Source: a virus. From it: a stretch of 64,000 nucleotides of DNA. Positions 1-8,400 of this stretch are shown here, piece after piece (within the stretch, counting starts at the first letter, position 1; the number at the start of each line of letters is the position of its first letter). Where the stretch lies: the IMG/VR virus record IMGVR_UViG_3300036770_004568, positions 18,611 to 82,610 of that record; one strand, written 5' to 3'. Position numbers and translations under genes: made by a program. Below the pieces are notes generated by a model. It made no database searches. It was given only the letters and a program-made list of their open reading frames with translations, and had not been told where the DNA came from.

Positions 1-207
1 GCGTTCCAGGTTTGTGGCGCCTTGGACGAGGCAGGTCTCGGTAATGGGGATCCGTGCATTGGTGTAGAGGTTAACCATGCCCCGTTGATCGGTCTTGCTC
101 ATGGTCTCTGAGAAGACCAATACGACATTGAACCGTGGCTTGCAGTCACGATCCAGCCGCAACGGTTCATCCTCGGTGATAAACAGATAGAGGGTGTGCT
201 CGTGCAT
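1..207 (-). CDS. Partial hypothetical protein (5' end only)
   Basis: An open frame starts at ATG 207 on the minus strand and runs off the left edge of the window, giving 69 codons. The start overlaps the stop of the upstream glycosyltransferase-like gene as TAATG, so the two are probably translationally coupled. The protein begins MHEHTLYLFITEDEPLRL and includes a strand-like VVLVFSE segment. I recognise no family. The real length and function cannot be judged from this fragment. Confidence 0.6.
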   Translation of the reverse strand, partial: MHEHTLYLFITEDEPLRLDRDCKPRFNVVLVFSETMSKTDQRGMVNLYTNARIPITETCLVQGATNLER

Positions 208-1160
208 TAGCTCAGATAGTCAATGAGGGTATGGACACCCGAGTAGAAGACTTGCTTCTGGCTGCGTAGGTGACTGCGCAAACTCAAGCCTTGATTGAGA
301 ACTTCAGAGGGGTTCCGAAACTGCCCGAGAATCATGAGTCTCAGCATCTCACTACAGATGTAGGGGTCTGCATCAATGTTTTGAACGTTGATCAACCACT
401 GGTGATGCAAGGGGAGATCCTTACGGCTCAGGGCTACATTGAGGTTAGAGACTATAAGTCCGCAGCCGAGCAATGACATCTCCCTGAGATGACGATGCAG
501 ATGCGTGTGGCCTCCTAGATCCAAGTACACACTACTTTTGAGACCCAAATCAGAGATGGTGTTTCGGGGGAACTGACTGATGCCTAGGAACCGCACATCA
601 GGCAAGGCTGAGCGCAGGGCCACGATGTGTTTCTGTCCTCCTCGATCATTGAAGACGACTTGTTTGATTCGTTTTTCTTTCGCCAGTTCTTCTTCCGCAA
701 CAATGAACTCATCATGGATGTAGTCTGTGAGCCGAAAGATGGGTTGGCCCGCTCGCTCCTGCTGCAGTTGCTGTTCCCCGCAATGGGTCTGGGCAATGTA
801 TGTGCACTGATCAATCAGGGTTGAGCTTGGTTTCAGTGCCAGTCGGCTGATGCCGGGTGCATCAAGGAACCAGATCAAGCGCCGTGCCTTCTCCGGTGGC
901 TGATAGAAGTTCAGGCAATGGTGATCACTGATAATCCACACGCACCAGGGGTGGTCAATGTCTTCGAGTCTGAACTTGGGTGTGGTGACAACGTTGTAGA
1001 GATTGGTGTAGAGCGGAGGGTGTTCATGTTTGTTTTGACGACGGTCATCCGTATACCAGATATAGGAGCGCTCACCGCAATCCCTCAAGGCACCGCAGAG
1101 TTGATGCAAAGCCTCTGCGCGCCAGTCATGGAGATAAGAGCAGAAAACGTAGAACTCCAA
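207..1160 (-). CDS. Glycosyltransferase-like protein (GT-B type C-terminal half)
   Basis: This 317-residue protein has a C-terminal half that resembles GT-B glycosyltransferases. VVFNDRGGQKHIVAL (about residues 168-182) is followed by a VYLDLGGHTHLHRHLREM segment (about 216-233) and GCGLIVS. In related proteins this pattern binds the sugar nucleotide and carries the conserved acidic/REA site. The N-terminal half is a plausible acceptor domain rich in Trp and His. The gene is coupled by TAATG to the partial gene downstream. With the GT4 enzyme at 15.1 kb it may modify host or virion glycans. The assignment rests on pattern only; the precise substrate is unknown. Confidence 0.55.
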   Translation of the reverse strand: MEFYVFCSYLHDWRAEALHQLCGALRDCGERSYIWYTDDRRQNKHEHPPLYTNLYNVVTTPKFRLEDIDHPWCVWIISDHHCLNFYQPPEKARRLIWFLDAPGISRLALKPSSTLIDQCTYIAQTHCGEQQLQQERAGQPIFRLTDYIHDEFIVAEEELAKEKRIKQVVFNDRGGQKHIVALRSALPDVRFLGISQFPRNTISDLGLKSSVYLDLGGHTHLHRHLREMSLLGCGLIVSNLNVALSRKDLPLHHQWLINVQNIDADPYICSEMLRLMILGQFRNPSEVLNQGLSLRSHLRSQKQVFYSGVHTLIDYLS

Positions 1161-1241
1161 CCACTACTGGCATGTGCAGCCAGTCTATCAGGTTTTGAAA
1201 CTTGTGGATCTAGAATGAATGTTATGCTTTGATGTTCAATC

Positions 1242-2027
1242 ATGTCCGTTGATAATACTACTTCTAACCCACAGCCAACGGCGAATCCACCGCCCACTGC
1301 TTACACGGAGCAAAAGCCTCATCTTGATATTCCGTTGCCTCACGGAATTCCCAACATCTCATTCTCAGCTGATGGTGTTATTGCTCTTGGAGCACTAGCC
1401 TGGATCCTGTGGGATCGCCTACTGAAAAATCAGATTGTCACCAAGCTCGATGGTGTCTTTGCACCTATCGAAGAGGAGCGCAAGCTCAACAATCTGTTGG
1501 CCCAGGTTGGTGTGATTACCAATGCCAGTCGGGTTGTGTTGGCTGCCTTCCACAATGGAGCCATTGACAACTGTGGGTATCACTTGACCAAGCTCTCCAC
1601 GATCAATAGTTACACCGCACCAGGGAGGCTGCCGATGTCGGTGCCGATTCGGGATCTGCCGGTGGGCCGCATCATGATCGAACTGGAAGAGCTCTTGGCA
1701 TCCACAGGGGATTGCTGGGTCATCACCGAGTACAAAGACTCACTTCCTGCTCCTTGCAAAGATCATCTGAGGAAGAACAACATTCAATGGATGTACAACC
1801 GACTAGTGAAGGTCGGTAATCTTCCCATTGGGATCTTGTCATTGCAGTATGACCAAGGTGAACGGCGTCTGCCGCCAGTTAACAATGAACCCCATGTTAA
1901 GCTTCTTGAGGATCTGTACAATCAGATTTCAGTCATTATGCGTAGACGGATCATTCATCCTGGTCCATTGCGCAAATTGTTGATGCGTCTCAAGGGTGGT
2001 GGTATTGAGGGACGCAATGCTCGTTAG
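1242..2027 (+). CDS. Membrane-anchored protein with possible GAF-like domain
   Basis: The protein has 261 residues. It begins with a Pro/Asn-rich stretch, then one hydrophobic helix at about residues 44-60 (GVIALGALAWILWDRLL), which would anchor it in a membrane. The remainder is soluble, with RVVLAAFHNGAIDNCGYHLTKL at about 97-118. That pattern recalls phage proteins with a GAF-like fold (a strand, then FHNG). The C-terminus is strongly basic. No catalytic motif is visible. The gene lies alone between a divergent glycosyltransferase-like gene and the nuclease at 2.1 kb. The function is unknown and the GAF comparison is tentative. Confidence 0.55.
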   Translation: MSVDNTTSNPQPTANPPPTAYTEQKPHLDIPLPHGIPNISFSADGVIALGALAWILWDRLLKNQIVTKLDGVFAPIEEERKLNNLLAQVGVITNASRVVLAAFHNGAIDNCGYHLTKLSTINSYTAPGRLPMSVPIRDLPVGRIMIELEELLASTGDCWVITEYKDSLPAPCKDHLRKNNIQWMYNRLVKVGNLPIGILSLQYDQGERRLPPVNNEPHVKLLEDLYNQISVIMRRRIIHPGPLRKLLMRLKGGGIEGRNAR

Positions 2028-2079
2028 TGCTTGGACAACAAGACGAATTGGGCATTTGTGATCATCCACTAAAGTTCTG

Positions 2080-2087
2080 CTATACTA
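2080..2087 (+). promoter_or_regulatory. -10-like element CTATACTA upstream of the nuclease gene
   Basis: The sequence CTATACTA lies about 22 bases before the GTG start of the PD-(D/E)XK nuclease gene. The same octamer, or one base off, occurs before the gene at 9101 (9061-9068) and before the tRNA cluster (25069-25076). A matching -35 box is weak. This is a promoter by resemblance only. Confidence 0.4.
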
Positions 2088-2108
2088 AAGACAAGTAGCA
2101 GAGCGCCA

Positions 2109-2999
2109 GTGCAGCAGCTTTGGGAACCTAATGTCATTAAGACGGGACGTGCTTCCCGTAAACAAGGTCCCCAAGGCCGCAGCTATATCACGCCCTATGG
2201 CTATCTGCCGAGTGTTACCACAATTCGTGAAGGGGTCTCCGACGCCAAAAGCAAGAAGCGTCTGGAGATGTGGATTAAGAAGAATCCTGGTGCCAGTGAA
2301 GAAGCGAGTAAGCGTGGAACCCATATCCATGAGATGTGTGAGTATCATCTTCGCAAACTTCCGTACCAGGTCAATCCGGCCTATGCGGACTACTGGGAGG
2401 GCATTCCCAAGATCTTGGATCAGTTTTCACGGGTAATCTGGTCCGAGCGTCCCATGGGCAATGATTTCCAGTGGACGATTGGCAGTGACGAGATTGCTAG
2501 GCTCTGGGGCCACGTGGTTGATGAGAATGGCTGCATCTTGGGTTGGGCTGGATGTCCTGACCTCATTGGTGAGGCTGGAGGGAAGCTCACCCTGGCTGAC
2601 TATAAAACCAGTGTGAATCCCTATTGTCGTCACATGCCTGGCCGTGGGGTGACCCGCTACTCAGATGAGTGGAAGGCCCAAATGTCAGGTAATGCCAAGT
2701 TCAAGAAGGCCGCGCTCCAGATTGGTGCTTATTCCTTGGCATCAGAGGAGACCCTAGGACTTGAGATTGAGCAGGGTGCCATCATCGTTGCGACCAAGTC
2801 TGAGACCCAGCTCTTCATTCTTAGTCGTAGTGACGTCAAGTACCAACAGAAGCTGTGGATTGAGACCGTCAAGAAGTACTACGACGAGCACGAAATTCCT
2901 GACCAGGATCACCCTGAAGAAGTGATCAACACTCAAGATACGGTCATTGCTGAGACTCTTACCGTTGAAACTCTCACTGTTGAGTCGGTAGCCGTTTAG
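2109..2999 (+). CDS. PD-(D/E)XK nuclease (Cas4/RecB-like exonuclease)
   Basis: The protein has 296 residues and starts at GTG 2109. It shows the PD-(D/E)XK pattern: GTHIHE at about residues 69-74, a PDLI Asp at about 160, then LTLADYKTS carrying the D-x-K pair, and QxxxY in ALQIGAYS at about 205. These residues bind metal and cut DNA in RecB/Cas4-type exonucleases. Phages commonly use such enzymes in recombination and genome processing. The last ~45 residues, from KKYYDEHEIPDQDHPEE onward, form an acidic tail with ETLTVET repeats. A near copy of that tail ends the next gene. The family call is firm; its exact role in the phage is inferred. Confidence 0.8.
   Translation: MQQLWEPNVIKTGRASRKQGPQGRSYITPYGYLPSVTTIREGVSDAKSKKRLEMWIKKNPGASEEASKRGTHIHEMCEYHLRKLPYQVNPAYADYWEGIPKILDQFSRVIWSERPMGNDFQWTIGSDEIARLWGHVVDENGCILGWAGCPDLIGEAGGKLTLADYKTSVNPYCRHMPGRGVTRYSDEWKAQMSGNAKFKKAALQIGAYSLASEETLGLEIEQGAIIVATKSETQLFILSRSDVKYQQKLWIETVKKYYDEHEIPDQDHPEEVINTQDTVIAETLTVETLTVESVAV
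2865..2999 (+). repeat. Copy 1 of duplicated nuclease 3' end
   Basis: This is the original-position copy of a duplicated 3' coding end. It matches 3919-4051 at high nucleotide identity over the block encoding KKYYDEHEIPDQDHPEE, then more loosely over the TVET-rich tail. See the HNH gene that follows. Confidence 0.85.
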
Positions 3000-3007
3000 T
3001 TGAATCT

Positions 3008-4051
3008 ATGAAAACTTGCAAGTGCTGCAAGCAGGAGCTTCCGCTAAGTTCTTTTTATGAGCATAGTGGATGTCGTGATGGTTATCGTCCTGAATGTAAA
3101 CAGTGTACATGTAATAACCAAAAAAAGCATAGAGCTGCTAATACCGATAAGATTAAAGCAAGGCAAAAACGCTATCGATCAAATCTTCAAGAGAAGAATA
3201 AGACTTATCAGCACTCCGACCCGATTAGGTGTAGAGTGTGCAAAGAGGTGAAGCCTCCTTCAGAGTTTCATAATAACAAATCACGTAAGACGGGAAAGAG
3301 TGATGTTTGTAAGTGTTGCTGCAGCATTTACCAAAAAGGCTATCGAGCGAACAATAAAGAGAAAATACGCATCTCTTGGAAAAGATGGTATGAATCAAAC
3401 AAGGAGCGAGTAATTACTCAGCATCGAGAGTATTACGCGGCTAATCCTGAGAAGAGACGTACATACATGCAGCAATATCAACGTAAACATCGCACAAGAA
3501 TTCTAGCCCTTCGTCGTCAGTGGCGACAAAAGAACCCGGACAAGATAAGTGCTTCCACGAAATCAAGGCGTTATCAGTCTGATCTCATGGTAAAGTCTCT
3601 TACTCCATCTGAAGTATCTGCGCGAAATAGGATTTATCTTTTTCGAGACTTCCTGAACCTGCTCTTTCCATTAACTGGCTATCTGTTCCATGTTGATCAC
3701 ATTGTACCACTCGCTCGCGGTGGGACTGAACACCCTGATAATTTGCAAATACTGCGTGACAAAGAAAACCTATCAAAGGGATGCAAGCTTGCCCACGAGG
3801 CTTCACTAAAGCCCTTGCCAGTACCAGAATCATTTTCCGGACTCTTAACAATGAAGCTCTATTCTGATCTCAGTAAAGAAGTTGAAATTGTTGAGGTATA
3901 TCATCTTTGGATTCAGCACATCAAGAAGTACTACGACGAGCACGAAATTCCCGACCAGGATCATCCTGAAGAGGTGGTGGCGACGCAAGACGTAGTTGTT
4001 AACCAAACGGTAACCGTCGATACCGTGACCGTCGAGACCCTGGTGGCTTAG
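3008..4051 (+). CDS. HNH endonuclease with zinc-ribbon repeats and captured nuclease tail
   Basis: This 347-residue protein starts 8 bases after the nuclease stop. Two cysteine modules occupy the N-terminus (CKCCKQELPLSSFYEH..CRDGYRPECKQC and CRVCKEVKPPSEFHNN...CKCC). They are of the kind found in phage HNH homing enzymes and probably bind zinc. A very basic, coiled stretch follows (about residues 105-200). The HNH core is FHVDHIVPLARGGTEHPDNL at about 228-247, followed by L..KENLSKG. The last ~45 residues, IKKYYDEHEIPDQDHPEEV onward, duplicate the C-terminus of the upstream nuclease. This suggests the gene inserted near the nuclease 3' end and left the displaced end fused to itself. The local AT content is also higher than in neighbouring genes. 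Confidence 0.8.
   Translation: MKTCKCCKQELPLSSFYEHSGCRDGYRPECKQCTCNNQKKHRAANTDKIKARQKRYRSNLQEKNKTYQHSDPIRCRVCKEVKPPSEFHNNKSRKTGKSDVCKCCCSIYQKGYRANNKEKIRISWKRWYESNKERVITQHREYYAANPEKRRTYMQQYQRKHRTRILALRRQWRQKNPDKISASTKSRRYQSDLMVKSLTPSEVSARNRIYLFRDFLNLLFPLTGYLFHVDHIVPLARGGTEHPDNLQILRDKENLSKGCKLAHEASLKPLPVPESFSGLLTMKLYSDLSKEVEIVEVYHLWIQHIKKYYDEHEIPDQDHPEEVVATQDVVVNQTVTVDTVTVETLVA
3919..4051 (+). repeat. Copy 2 of duplicated nuclease 3' end
   Basis: This is the in-frame copy of the nuclease tail fused to the end of the HNH gene. It is nearly identical to 2865-2999 through the KKYYDEHEIPDQDHPEE block, then diverges in the Val/Thr-rich end. Confidence 0.85.
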
Positions 4052-4192
4052 CGCATGCAGCCAGAAACTGACGAATTCTGAGAAGAGGAAACGTCCTGTC
4101 GCAGTTGCCTGTACTGCATCTATGCGAGACCTGCATAGTTGAGGACTGTAAACTTTCAATGAGGCGACCCTAAAAGCAACATTAAGCCTCTT

Positions 4193-4218
4193 GGGATCAG
4201 TAGACTCTTGCTGATCCC
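4193..4218 (+). other. Strong hairpin in the 4052-4277 intergenic region
   Basis: The 226-base gap after the HNH gene contains a perfect 8-bp stem, GGGATCAG/CTGATCCC, with a 10-base loop. A second small stem, CTAC/GTAG, follows at about 4229-4241. There is no U-run after the first stem, so it is not a typical intrinsic terminator. It could be part of a small structured RNA or an mRNA leader. No homology is recognised. Confidence 0.4.
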
Positions 4219-4277
4219 GACCACTGCGCTACTACCTGTAGTCGCGTAGGGGAAGGCAATACCACCGCCCAAGGCAC

Positions 4278-4625
4278 ATGCCGTCAGAAGGACCGAGGAC
4301 CACCACTGTTCCAGACAACACCCGTACTGGTCAACTGTCGATTCTATCCGAATCGATACGGACCATTCTCAACACGTCGTACTTGATGTCTGTTGAGAAC
4401 AATACGTTATACTTCTGTCATTCCAGTAAGGAGAAGATGCATTGGCTTGTCAATGATCTGACTTCTTCACTGATTTTTAGTCATGCCAAGCAATTGGGAT
4501 GTGACTACGTTCACTTCCATTACTATGGCAAGGTGTCTGTGTCCGGTGGTTTAACTTACATCCGTAATAGCATTGCGAATCATGCAAAGAAGTTGCGTGA
4601 GAAAGAATTCACGTTGACAATTTAG
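4278..4625 (+). CDS. Small hypothetical protein
   Basis: This open frame has 115 codons. It contains a plausible folded segment (YLMSVENNTLYFCHSS, then CDYVHFHYYGKVSVSGG) and a basic C-terminus. No family is recognised. The start is uncertain: ATG 4278 gives a low-complexity N-terminus, and ATG 4386 (MSVENNTLYF) is a reasonable alternative. Neither has a clear ribosome binding site. Its stop overlaps the end of the convergent XRE regulator gene by 4 bases. Confidence 0.45.
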   Translation: MPSEGPRTTTVPDNTRTGQLSILSESIRTILNTSYLMSVENNTLYFCHSSKEKMHWLVNDLTSSLIFSHAKQLGCDYVHFHYYGKVSVSGGLTYIRNSIANHAKKLREKEFTLTI

Positions 4626-5347
4626 ACGGTCGAAAGACCATTGCCTTCTTCTGACTTTCCGTTCTCTGCCGTTGGTTCCGTATTGGAGCCAGCGGCATTT
4701 TCTTCGGCTTCACTCAATTCCAGTTTGCTTTGCAGTTCATCAATGTCACAACGCAACAGAGAAGCCAGTCGCACCAGGAAGTTGAAGTCGGGTTTGATGC
4801 CCTGGTGTAGTGAAATGATTTCTGGTTCACCGATGCCGTAACTCTCTAGCAGGGAGATCCACTGGGCTGGTGTGTTCACCCTGGAGCGTTCAGCTTCAAT
4901 CATGTCAACAATGGATTGATTGGCTGATGTTTCTTCTGGTTCATCACTGGGTTGCAGTTTCAGCCTTTGAATCTCTTTGCGGATCAGGTCACTGACCAGG
5001 GAGAGTAGTGAGGAGAGCAGCTGGATATTGGTGATGCTGCGGATACTGCTCTCTAAATTGTAGAAACTCATGGACCGTTTCCAATGTCCATTGATGAGGT
5101 AGTGCAGCAAGTCATCAATGGGTACACCATAGAGGTGGGAAACACGCTGCATGGTTAGTGTACGGATAGAGAGGGGATGCACCTTCCCATAGACATAATC
5201 ACGGATGCAGGACTGTGATACACCCAGGTATTCCTGTCCTAGTCGTGCTTGACTAAGACGCCTGTAATCCATAATCTCCTTGATCACAACACTGAACCTT
5301 TTGCGGGCACCAGTGTTTAAGAGAACATCGTCTAGTTGGTTGGTCAC
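4622..5347 (-). CDS. XRE-family helix-turn-helix regulator, candidate phage repressor
   Basis: The protein has 241 residues. An N-terminal XRE-like HTH spans about residues 18-70: IKEIMDYRRLSQARLGQEY, then VSQSCIRDYVYGK as the recognition helix region. A second helical unit in the C-terminal half (YGIGEPEIISLHQGIK...LLRCDIDEL, about 165-205) has the same rhythm and may be a second, degenerate HTH. The tail is acidic. The gene is divergent from the primase-helicase, with 139 bases between them, which is a typical place for an operator controlling replication. No LexA-like peptidase domain is present. A CI-like repressor role is inferred from position and HTH only. Confidence 0.6.
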   Translation of the reverse strand: MTNQLDDVLLNTGARKRFSVVIKEIMDYRRLSQARLGQEYLGVSQSCIRDYVYGKVHPLSIRTLTMQRVSHLYGVPIDDLLHYLINGHWKRSMSFYNLESSIRSITNIQLLSSLLSLVSDLIRKEIQRLKLQPSDEPEETSANQSIVDMIEAERSRVNTPAQWISLLESYGIGEPEIISLHQGIKPDFNFLVRLASLLRCDIDELQSKLELSEAEENAAGSNTEPTAENGKSEEGNGLSTV

Positions 5348-5486
5348 TGCTCTATACCGAGTGGCTGTAGAACTTCCAAGAGTCTAAGGGCTATCAGGAC
5401 GCAAGCGAGTCCAAACACTAGATCGCTTAACAATGCCCCCTTCCCGTTCACCACAAGTAGACTGGTACTTGACCTAGTGGCGTGGC

Positions 5487-8400
5487 ATGGAGAAGCGGGA
5501 GTCCCTAAAGAAAACCTTAAATCCTGGCGAGATCAAACTGGAGTGGATCCCCAAGAATTGGCCCCTGACCCCGTTGGGTGCCTACAAGAATGCCTATATC
5601 CAAGACTGGCAATCTAACCCGTTCTCTATTGAAGAAATTAGAACGGAAATTAGCCAAGGCCGATGTAAAGGTGTTGGCGTCTTGGGAGGTCCCTGCTTCA
5701 ACGAACGTTTTGGTTTGGTGTGGGTGGATGTCGATGGACAGTCGGTCCAGTCCAAGATTGAGGAGCTCTCACACCTTCCCTATGCGGAAGCACTGCCCGA
5801 TACCCTGACGATCTGCAGCGGTCGTGTGGGCCGTGAGCGCAGATTGTACAAGGTCTTGGCTGAGGACTTTGAGATCTTTGTTCGCAACAAATACTCTTGG
5901 CAGACCGATACCCCTGGTGAAAAACTAGAGATCCTCTGGTCCAACCTTCAAGGTGTGGTCATGGGACTGCATCCGGAGACCAGTGGCTTTTACACCCCTG
6001 ATGGTCTGGGCTTTGAGTGGGCCACGGATCTCCCACTGATTCCCAGTTGGCTCAAAGATGTCATCACCTCCAAGAATGCGCGGATGGGTGGTGCCGCCAA
6101 ACGGGTCACCCGTGTGGAAGGTCCTGGCTTTGCGTTCTCGCTGATTCAGGATTCCTCCAGAGATCGGGCCATGGCAGTCGAGGCCATGTGGTCGTTGCCG
6201 AGTGAGTTGGCGGATGACTATGACACCTGGATCATGGTTGGCCAGGCCTTGCATTCGGTTGATGATGAATTACTGGAGCAGTGGGATGCCTGGTCCCAGC
6301 AGTCAGAGAAGTATCAACCTGGTTTGTGCGAGCGCAAATGGGCGTCGTTCAATGCCGGATCGGGTGTGGGGCTGGGAACGCTCATTGAACTCAGCAAGAG
6401 AGTCTCCAATGTCGTCTATGAGCGACTGGAGCGTGAGAATGCATCACTGCCTGAAGATGATGACCTCGATCAAATCGAGAAGATTCGTCTTGAGCAGATG
6501 ATGATGCTTGAAGGTGTGGTGGAGCAAACCATTGAGAACACCACTGAACTGCATCACATCCATGAGGTGCTAGAAGAAGTTGTGGATGTGGTCAATGACT
6601 TTGCTGGTCAAAACCTTGTTGTTGATGAGTCATCGCTCGATACGGATAGTCCTGAACCCTCACTACCATCGCTGAAGAGAAATCCTCCCGTCAACATCAT
6701 GCGGGACATGATTCTTTTCAAGATGGCTGGGAGTATTCTCTATGATCCAACACAGGAGTCCTATTACAGATACAGCCATAGATCAGAAGGCGTGTGGGGC
6801 AAGCTATCAAGTTTTGAAATGAACTCCATCATCCAGAACTACCTGGATGAAATGCACCTGCCCAAAGGCTATTCATCAGGGACGGTTCAATCACTGATGG
6901 ATCTCCTCGGACCACGGCTGGGTCAGGTGGAGTGGAACAACAAGCCCAACTTGCTGTGCTTCAAGAATGGGGTTCTTGATACCGAGACCATGACCCTGAT
7001 GCCCCACAGCAGGGACTTCTACATGGTCACCCAATTGCCATTTGACTACGACCCTTCTGCAGATTGTCCCCGTACCAAGCAGTGGATTGCCTATACCCAA
7101 TTCAACAATGAGGAGATGGTCAAGGTGCTGCAGGCCTGGTTGCGTGCGGTGCTGCTGGGACGCCATCAACTGCAGATGTTCCTGGAATTGATTGGTGCTG
7201 CCGGTGCTGGTAAAGCTCAGCCCAATGACGCTCGTATCTTGACGCCCGATGGATGGCGCCATTTGGATTCCATCAAGGTCGGTGATCATGTGATTGCCGC
7301 TGATGGCAATCCATCGTTGGTCATGGGGATCTATCCGCAAGGACGCAAGGAGATCTTTTCTGTTGTCTTTGATGATGGCAGTGTGGCTGAGTGCTGCAAT
7401 GAGCACCTCTGGCAGATCTACATCGGTGACAATCGCAACCACTACATCTGGACACTGGGGCAGATCCAGGAGTACCTCAAGAAATGTCCTGATGCACGGA
7501 TCTCAATTCCTCTCTGTCAGCCAGTGCAGTTCCCTGTGCAGCAGATCCAGGCGGAACCCTACGCCTATGCACGGGAAGTCATTGATTTGATGAACAGTGG
7601 ATCGGAGTCCAACAAGATTCACTGTATCCCGATTCAGTACAGACTGAATACCATCTCTGTTCGTCTGCATTTCCTGCAGGGTCTGATGGACCTAGCCGGT
7701 AGCACCAGGGAGGATGGGATGTGTGTGTTTGAGTGCAAGGAAGAGTACTTTGCTTCGGACCTGGCTTCGATCATCCGTAGCCTGGGAGGTAAAGTTTGGG
7801 TGCGTCCGCAGAAATCCAGGTCCAAGAAAAACCCTGTTGTGACCTATCGGTTGGAGTTCTTCTTGCATCCGATGTTTGCCCCCTTCCGCCTCAACGATGA
7901 GAAGCTGGTGGAGTGGCGTAAGGCTTACAACGGCTTTGCCCACACCAAGGTGATTGACAAGATCACGTTCTCTCGCTACTCAGAAGCGCGTTGCATCTAC
8001 ATCAACAACCCAGCTCACCTGTACATCACGGATCACTTCGTGGTGACGCACAATACTTCGTTCTCAAACCTGTGTGTGGCCCTGGTGGGAACTGAGAATA
8101 CCTTTAGCACCAGGCTCAGCCTGCTGGAGAGCAACCGCTTTGAGGTCAGTGGTGCCTATCAGAAGAAGCTGATTGTGATCGCCGACTCGGAGCGCTATGG
8201 CGGATCGGTGGATACGCTCAAGGCATTGACAGGTGGTGATCAGATTCGCTCGGAGCAAAAGTTCCAGCGTCAAGCCTCTTCGTTTGTGTACACAGGAATG
8301 TTGGTGCTCACGGCCAACGAGAGCTTGCAGACCACAGATCCCAGTTCCGGTCTGTTCCGGCGCCGCCTGACCGTTCCTTTCTCTCGCTCCAGGGCTGGGC

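Noticed and set aside
4641-4841. Plus-strand 66-codon frame opposite the XRE regulator
   Set aside because: It is the complement of the regulator's acidic tail and has Ser-rich low complexity. The minus-strand HTH protein is the real gene.
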